Part shown: one piece after another, positions 59,421-64,000 of the stretch
Numbering within the stretch: the stretch's first letter is position 1
How the letters are laid out: each line of letters opens with the position of its first letter
Translations under genes and position numbers: made by a program
Source: BS750m-G62 sp964577175
Lineage (GTDB): Bacteria > Planctomycetota > Phycisphaerae > FEN-1346
Direction: 5' to 3'
DNA length: 64,000 nucleotides
NCBI GenBank assembly: GCA_964577175.1
Contig: CAZNYC010000001.1
Location: 1 to 64,000 of the forward strand
The notes under the pieces: model-generated
Seen by the model: only the letters and a program-made list of their open reading frames with translations
Told to the model about the DNA's origin: nothing
The model's database searches: none

Positions 59421-62400
59421 GTGAACGCGTACACTCGGATCGTTCTTTGCGCCGTCACACTCGTCGGCGTGCTTCTTGCCGGCGTGACGGCTGCGGCCGC
59501 CGACGACGGCCCCTGGTGGCGATCCCACCTCGACGCCCCCATCCTCTTTGCCAAGCGCCATTCGTACGTCGGGATTCACATTTACGATACGTACTACAAG
59601 TGGAAGCCGGGCGGTGGCCTGTACGTGCTCGAGAACCCGGCCGACCCGCCGGCCGAGCACCGTGTCCGGCCCGTCATCGACCCGACCACCTCCGAGACCC
59701 TCGGCGAGGGCATTTACAGCGATCCCGAACTCTCCTGGGACGCCCGGCGCGTGCTTTTCTGCTTCAAGGGCGAACCGACGGGCTCCACCAGCATCTACGA
59801 GATCGGCGTGGACGGTACGGGCCTTCGCCGCCTCACGAATCCCGCGCCCCACTGTGCCGACTACAAGGGCCGCGGCGGCGGCGTCCACGACGTGGCCCCG
59901 GCGTACCTGCCCGACGGTCGCATCGTCTTTCTCTCCTCGCGTCCCAGCGGCCTCGTGCCGTGCAACAACACGGGCGTGGCGATTCTGCACGTCATGAACG
60001 CCGACGGGGCCGACATCCACCCCATTTCGGTGAACAACGTCAACGAGTTCGATCCCGTGCCGCTGCCCGACGGCCGCATCCTCTTCGGCCGATGGGAGTA
60101 CATCGACAAGACCGCCCTGACGATTCAGAGCCTGTGGACGGTCTTCCCCGATGGCACGAACGAGACGGCCCTGTTCGCGAACAACATGGTCTTTCCCGAG
60201 GCGCTGCTCGACGGCCGGCCCGTGCCGGGATCGATGCACCTGGTGGCGGCAACGCTGGCGCCGCACAACTCCCCGCCGCGAGGGAGTGTGGGCATCGTGA
60301 ATCCGCTTCTCGGCAAAAACGCCCCCGGCGCGATTACCAACTTCGAGCACCCCGACAAGCCCACCCACGACCACGGCAACTCGTGCGAGCCCTGGCCGCT
60401 CGCCGAGGACGTTATCCTTTTCAGCGGCCGGCCGACGGGCGCTGCGTTCAACGCCATCGAGATCGCCCGCCGCGACGGTCGCCGCCGCCTCGTCCACGCC
60501 GAACCGGACATCTGCTGCCACTCGCCCATACCCGTGCGGGCGCGGCCCTGCCCGCCGGCCATCCCCGACGCGACGGACCGCACGAAGCGGACCGGCCGCT
60601 TCTACGTCCAGGACATCCACGAGGGCCTCGACGGCGTCGCCCCCGGCGAGGTCACGCACCTGCGGATCATCGAAGAGACGTCCCGCACGAGCCCCAGCCC
60701 CGGCGGCGCGATGAACCAGACGTTCCTCGTGTCCGGCGTGCTGGCCTGGAGCGCGAAGAACATCCTCGGTGTCGTCGACGTGGCCGAGGACGGGTCCGCC
60801 TACTTCGAGGCCCCCGCCGGCCGGGCCCTGTACCTGCAGGCCCTGGACGCCGACCGACGCCTGGTGCGCAGCATGCGGACGTTTATCCAGGCTGCCCCGG
60901 GCGTCACGCGTTCCTGCATCGGCTGCCACGAGCACAAGTACTCGAGCCCCGCGAACCTCGGCGACCGCCGGGCTTTCCGCCGTCCGCCCGAGAAGCCCCG
61001 CCCCGAATCCTGGGGCAGCGGCTTCATCGACTACCCGAGCATGATTCAGCCCGTCTTCGACCGGCACTGCCTCGGGTGCCATGGCGGCGAGAAGGGCCTG
61101 GCGGCGCGGCTCGACCTCTCCGGGGGATGGACCCGGTACTTCACCATCAGTTACGAGAACCTCGCGGGGCGCCGTCGGAGCCAGGTGTGGGCCGACCTTA
61201 TCGCCGCCATCGATTGCATGAACGGGACGAGCCGGTACTCGGCCCGGATATTCGATCCGCGAGGGCACGGCTCAGGTGCGGCTCCGCTGGCGGACGTGCT
61301 CGTCGGCGGGCACGAGGAACGCATTCCCCGCCTCACTCGCCGCGAGCGCGATCTCGTCCTCGCCTGGATCGACACCAATGGCCTGTACCATGGCACGTGG
61401 GACTACTCCGAGCACGGGCCGAGCCTCAAGGCCTGGAACGGCATCAAGGCGGCGGTCCTTGCCGAGATGCGCGACGCCGGCTGTATGCGGTGCCACGGCA
61501 AGAACGGGAAGCCCGCGCGGTTCGAGAACGACTGGATCAACCTCAGGCGGCCCCCGTTCAGCCGGGTGCTTCGGGCGCCGCTCGCGAAGGAGGCCGACGG
61601 CGGCTACGGCCTGGCCCTCTGCCGCCGGCGCGACGTCGATCCGAACGGATGGCGCAGCCGCATCATGGTCCTCGGCGGATACCAACATGCCGTCAAGCCG
61701 GTGGAGCAGTTCGAGAGGCGCCCCGCGCCGGAGCCCGAGCCGGATGCCGGACCCGCGGTCACGTTCCAATCCACGAACGACCCGCACTACCGGTCGCTGC
61801 TGGCGGCGATTCGCCGCGGACGCCGGCAGGCCCTCGCCGCCCCGCGCGTCGACATGCCGGGCGCCGAGGCCGTCGCCGGCTCTCATCGGCAGCGGTATCC
61901 GCAGCCCCTGCCCGATCCCCTGCCCCCTCTCGAGGCGCGGACCGACGACAATGCCGTCGTCCACCTGGCGTGGGAGCGTTCCGCCCGAACGATCGGTCTC
62001 TCGGCCGAGGTCCACCGCGGCCTGGGACCGGATTTCACGCCCACCGACGAGACCCGCCTCGCCGCGACCGGCCTCTTCCATTACGCGGACGCGTCGGCGT
62101 CGCCCGGTCCCCAGCATTACGCCGTGGTGCTCGTCTCGGCCGAGGCGAGGAGTCGCCCGATGCGGGCCCGCGTGGAGGTACCGTCGCCGGCGCCGCCCCG
62201 CGCCCCCACGGACCTGACCGCCGAGTCCGAACCCGGCCGGGTGGTCCTCCGCTGGCACGGCGCCTCGGACCCGCACGTGGGGTATACGGTCCACCGCGCC
62301 CCCGCGGGGTCCGACGCATTCGAACGGCTGACACCCGAACCGACGGCGGCGTGGGAGTTCGCAGACGTGTCGGCACGGTCCGACGCGACCGCCCGCTACA

Positions 62401-63128
62401 CCGTGCGGGCCGTCAGCCGGCGGGGCGCTGTGAGTGCACCGGCAACGGCCGTCGAAGCCAAGGCCCTGCCGGAGATCCGCCAGCCCGTCTTCGTGGCCGA
62501 CTTCGCCGCCGGACCCGACGCTTCCGACCTTGCGGGCAAGACCGTCCCCGCTCGCCTGCAAGGCAAGGCCCGCGTCACGGAGGGGACGCTGGATCTGCGC
62601 CAGGGCGGTCACGTCACGTATCCCCATCGCGACGCCTTCGACCTCGCGAAGCGGTTCTCCGTAGAATGCCGGGTCCGCTTCGAGAAGGCAGGCACGATGC
62701 CCGTGGTCGTCAGTTGCGGCCAGTGGAACCAGGCAGGCTGGTTCCTCCAACGCTTCGGCGGCGGGTGGCGGTGGCACGTGGGCGGCATCGACTGCGACGG
62801 CGGCCAGCCCGTCCTCGGCCGTTGGACCCACCTCGTCGGCACCTACGACGGGACGACCGCCCGCCTGTACCAGGACGGCCGCCTTGTGGCGAAGCGCGAC
62901 GGCATTGCCGTTACCACGCCCTGGAAAGGGCCCCTGCACGTCGGCCAGTACAGCGGTGGGCCGGCGGACTCCTACCAGGTGACGGGGCAGGTGAAGGACG
63001 TGCGGATCTACAGCCGGGCCCTCGCACCCGCCGAGGTGGGCCGGACAGGGAACGTTACCCGCCGGCCCTTGGTCCCGGCGGCCGGTGCCGGGCCGGTGTT
63101 TTCAGCGCCGAGGCCCCATCCGGGATAA
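59421..63128 (+). CDS. Secreted hydrazine-synthase-alpha-like propeller protein with three CxxCH motifs and a LamG-like C-terminus
   Basis: Protein of 1,235 residues. After a signal peptide (to about residue 28, VTAAAADDG) comes a TolB/HZS-alpha-like propeller region (about 40-480; SIYEIGVDGTGLRRL, ILHVMNADG, VNEFDPVPLPDGRILF). Three haem c sites follow: CIGCH (Cys499, Cys502, His503), CLGCH (Cys550, Cys553, His554) and CMRCH (Cys688, Cys691, His692). Then come a fibronectin-III-like pair (about 830-1030) and a LamG/concanavalin-like domain (about 1040-1200). Planctomycetes carry many proteins annotated as hydrazine synthase alpha relatives without anammox, so hydrazine chemistry is not implied; a periplasmic redox or carbohydrate role is equally possible. 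GTG at 59421 has GGGAGG six bases upstream. Confidence 0.82.
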   Translation: MNAYTRIVLCAVTLVGVLLAGVTAAAADDGPWWRSHLDAPILFAKRHSYVGIHIYDTYYKWKPGGGLYVLENPADPPAEHRVRPVIDPTTSETLGEGIYSDPELSWDARRVLFCFKGEPTGSTSIYEIGVDGTGLRRLTNPAPHCADYKGRGGGVHDVAPAYLPDGRIVFLSSRPSGLVPCNNTGVAILHVMNADGADIHPISVNNVNEFDPVPLPDGRILFGRWEYIDKTALTIQSLWTVFPDGTNETALFANNMVFPEALLDGRPVPGSMHLVAATLAPHNSPPRGSVGIVNPLLGKNAPGAITNFEHPDKPTHDHGNSCEPWPLAEDVILFSGRPTGAAFNAIEIARRDGRRRLVHAEPDICCHSPIPVRARPCPPAIPDATDRTKRTGRFYVQDIHEGLDGVAPGEVTHLRIIEETSRTSPSPGGAMNQTFLVSGVLAWSAKNILGVVDVAEDGSAYFEAPAGRALYLQALDADRRLVRSMRTFIQAAPGVTRSCIGCHEHKYSSPANLGDRRAFRRPPEKPRPESWGSGFIDYPSMIQPVFDRHCLGCHGGEKGLAARLDLSGGWTRYFTISYENLAGRRRSQVWADLIAAIDCMNGTSRYSARIFDPRGHGSGAAPLADVLVGGHEERIPRLTRRERDLVLAWIDTNGLYHGTWDYSEHGPSLKAWNGIKAAVLAEMRDAGCMRCHGKNGKPARFENDWINLRRPPFSRVLRAPLAKEADGGYGLALCRRRDVDPNGWRSRIMVLGGYQHAVKPVEQFERRPAPEPEPDAGPAVTFQSTNDPHYRSLLAAIRRGRRQALAAPRVDMPGAEAVAGSHRQRYPQPLPDPLPPLEARTDDNAVVHLAWERSARTIGLSAEVHRGLGPDFTPTDETRLAATGLFHYADASASPGPQHYAVVLVSAEARSRPMRARVEVPSPAPPRAPTDLTAESEPGRVVLRWHGASDPHVGYTVHRAPAGSDAFERLTPEPTAAWEFADVSARSDATARYTVRAVSRRGAVSAPATAVEAKALPEIRQPVFVADFAAGPDASDLAGKTVPARLQGKARVTEGTLDLRQGGHVTYPHRDAFDLAKRFSVECRVRFEKAGTMPVVVSCGQWNQAGWFLQRFGGGWRWHVGGIDCDGGQPVLGRWTHLVGTYDGTTARLYQDGRLVAKRDGIAVTTPWKGPLHVGQYSGGPADSYQVTGQVKDVRIYSRALAPAEVGRTGNVTRRPLVPAAGAGPVFSAPRPHPG

Positions 63129-63204
63129 TCGGCATGCAAGCGGCACGGTGTTCGTGCCGGGCCTCGAGACAAGGACAGCGTGCAATGCCCCGTCCGAGAA
63201 AACG

Positions 63205-63259
63205 GGCTCTCCTCCCAAAACGGTGGGAGGGCGTGGCGCTTTCTCCTGCGCGGGCCCCA
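63205..63259 (+). repeat. 55-bp dispersed repeat, copy B
   Basis: Matches 51592-51646 in the same orientation: both begin GGCTCTCCTCCCAAAAC and continue into GGCGTGGCGCTTTCTCCTGC followed by GCGGG and CCCCA. It lies 24 bases from a copy of the TIR element. Confidence 0.8.
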
Positions 63260-63282
63260 ATCCAGGCAAGAGGTTAGCCCTG

Positions 63283-63418
63283 CAACGCTAACTCGTGCGC
63301 GGCGGGTCGGCGCCTGTCCCGAGCGGAGCCGAGGAACTCCCGCCGCGCAGCCCTGGAAAGGGCGTTTCGAGCGCGGTGGGTGTGGAGACCCACCGCGCAA
63401 AGGGCCGACGTAGCGTTG
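63283..63418 (-). repeat. TIR-bearing double-hairpin repeat, copy 3 (inverted)
   Basis: The best-preserved copy, 136 bp, bounded by CAACGCTA (63283-63290) and TAGCGTTG (63411-63418), a perfect 8-bp terminal inverted repeat. GCGCGGCGGG pairs with CCCGCCGCGC, and GCGGTGGGT pairs with ACCCACCGC across a six-base loop. The orientation is opposite to copies 1 and 2. No open frame of note. MITE- or REP-like. Confidence 0.8.
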
Positions 63419-63498
63419 TCGTGTCAGGAGGAGCGGCGAAGTTTACCCAACGCAGGCGGAATCTCAGAATGACCAGCGCCAGCGAGGAAGCGCACCCC

Positions 63499-64000
63499 AT
63501 GCAAGACGCCGACCCGTCGGAGAAATCCAACCGAAGCGCCTCGGACGCCGACCGGACGGGGCGCGGCGCGACCATCGTCCCCGTCCTGATGGCGGGCGGG
63601 TTCGGCACACGCCTCTGGCCACTCAGCACGCCGGACCGGCCAAAGCAGTTCCTCACGGAATTCGAGGGCCGGTCGCTCTTCCAGCAGACCCTGGCGCGGG
63701 CGGTGCGGCTGGCCCCGGCCGAGCGCGTCCTCGTCATGACGAGCGCATCGCTCGCGCCGCAGGCGCGCAAGCAGGCGTCCGATGTGCCGGCGGAGAACGT
63801 CATCCTCGAACCCCTGCGGCGCGACACCGGCCCGGCCGTCATCCTTGCGGCGCTCGTCGTCGGCCGGCGATGGCCGGACGCCGTCATGGCCGTCTTCCCC
63901 TCCGATCACTTCATCGGCGACGAGGCGGCGTTCGTCGAGACGCTGGCCTCGACGGCGGCGCGGGCCATGGAGGGGGGGCTCGGGACGGTCGGCATCGCGC
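63499..64000 (+). CDS. manC: Mannose-1-phosphate guanylyltransferase (N-terminal part, runs off the window)
   Basis: First 167 residues of a sugar-nucleotide pyrophosphorylase. The nucleotide-binding signature LMAGGFGTRLWPLS lies near residues 30-43, followed by PKQF, the helix with FQQTLARA, ILEPLRRDTGPAV and the metal-site AVFPSDHFI. This pattern is typical of GDP-mannose pyrophosphorylase (mannose-1-phosphate + GTP to GDP-mannose + PPi), which supplies extracellular polysaccharide or glycoprotein sugars. ATG at 63499 has GAGGAAG upstream; an in-frame ATG at 63469 would add ten residues. The gene continues past position 64000 without a stop. Confidence 0.88.
   Translation, partial: MQDADPSEKSNRSASDADRTGRGATIVPVLMAGGFGTRLWPLSTPDRPKQFLTEFEGRSLFQQTLARAVRLAPAERVLVMTSASLAPQARKQASDVPAENVILEPLRRDTGPAVILAALVVGRRWPDAVMAVFPSDHFIGDEAAFVETLASTAARAMEGGLGTVGIA

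Larger units (their letters stand above)
63129..63498. other. Intergenic region carrying two repeat families
   Basis: Gap of 370 bases between the haem-protein gene and the guanylyltransferase start. It contains the 55-bp repeat copy B (63205-63259) and the inverted TIR element copy 3 (63283-63418). Positions 63419-63498 are the leader of the last gene; its frame is already open from an ATG at 63469. Confidence 0.7.

Noticed and set aside
59421..63128. Reading the hydrazine-synthase-like protein as evidence of anammox metabolism
   Set aside because: No beta/gamma subunits or hydroxylamine-oxidoreductase-like genes are in the window, and such relatives are widespread in non-anammox planctomycetes.

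Overview
This window is GC-rich chromosomal DNA, very probably from a planctomycete (Planctomycetota). A class such as Phycisphaerae is plausible but unproven. The evidence is a giant modular protein with an LEPRxLL-type N-terminus and a two-repeat dockerin-like C-terminus, a PQQ-propeller/methyltransferase hybrid, a sulfatase/GH127/sialidase locus, an hydrazine-synthase-alpha-like haem protein, and a sodium-pumping NQR operon. Coding sequence shows a very strong G/C preference at third codon positions, which produces very long shadow frames on the opposite strand.

Layout. 0.4-1.0 kb: small PHP-domain protein. 1.1-4.3 kb (-): secreted propeller with an N-terminal methyltransferase-like fold. 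5.1-32.3 kb (+): one gene of 9,041 codons, built from calcium-binding (RTX), FG-GAP, PPC, ELWxxDGT-like, LRR, golvesin-like, SdrD-B-like, PKD and dockerin-like modules, several apparently inserted inside one another. 32.3-35.0 kb (-): GH63-type glucosidase. 35.2-41.4 kb (+): a translationally coupled four-gene operon (radical SAM-ArsM-DUF5714-like fusion, DUF547 protein, TVP38/TMEM64 membrane protein, mercuric-reductase-like flavoprotein). 41.5-42.3 kb (-): membrane fatty-acid/sterol hydroxylase. 42.5-45.6 kb (+): His-rich repeat lipoprotein, transglutaminase-like lipoprotein, and a fusion of the two 'arsenosugar biosynthesis' glycosyltransferase families (TIGR04282 and TIGR04283 types). 45.8-51.5 kb (-): sialidase-like, GH127 and Tat-exported sulfatase genes. 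51.5-53.4 kb: hairpin-rich repeats, two small membrane proteins (one frameshifted in a C7 tract) and a REP-associated transposase remnant. 53.5-59.0 kb (-): complete nqrABCDEF operon, whose NqrA carries an RnfC-like double 4Fe-4S domain. 59.4-63.1 kb (+): secreted three-CxxCH protein with a LamG-like domain, flanked by inverted copies of a TIR-bearing repeat. 63.5 kb to the right edge: start of a mannose-1-phosphate guanylyltransferase gene.

How the parts may work together. The 35-45.6 kb region is the best candidate for a little-described system. An ArsM-like methyltransferase retaining three arsenic-binding cysteines is fused to a radical SAM domain and a Cys-rich domain. It sits with redox, membrane, metal-binding-lipoprotein and glycosyl-transfer genes, which suggests methylation and sugar modification of arsenic (or a related metalloid). 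The 45.8-51.5 kb genes look like a small locus for sulfated, arabinose- or sialic-acid-like glycans. The giant protein is probably surface-exposed or secreted and may bind calcium, glycans or neighbouring cells.

No tRNA, rRNA, CRISPR array or intact insertion sequence was seen. All family assignments come from reading motifs by eye; no database search was possible.
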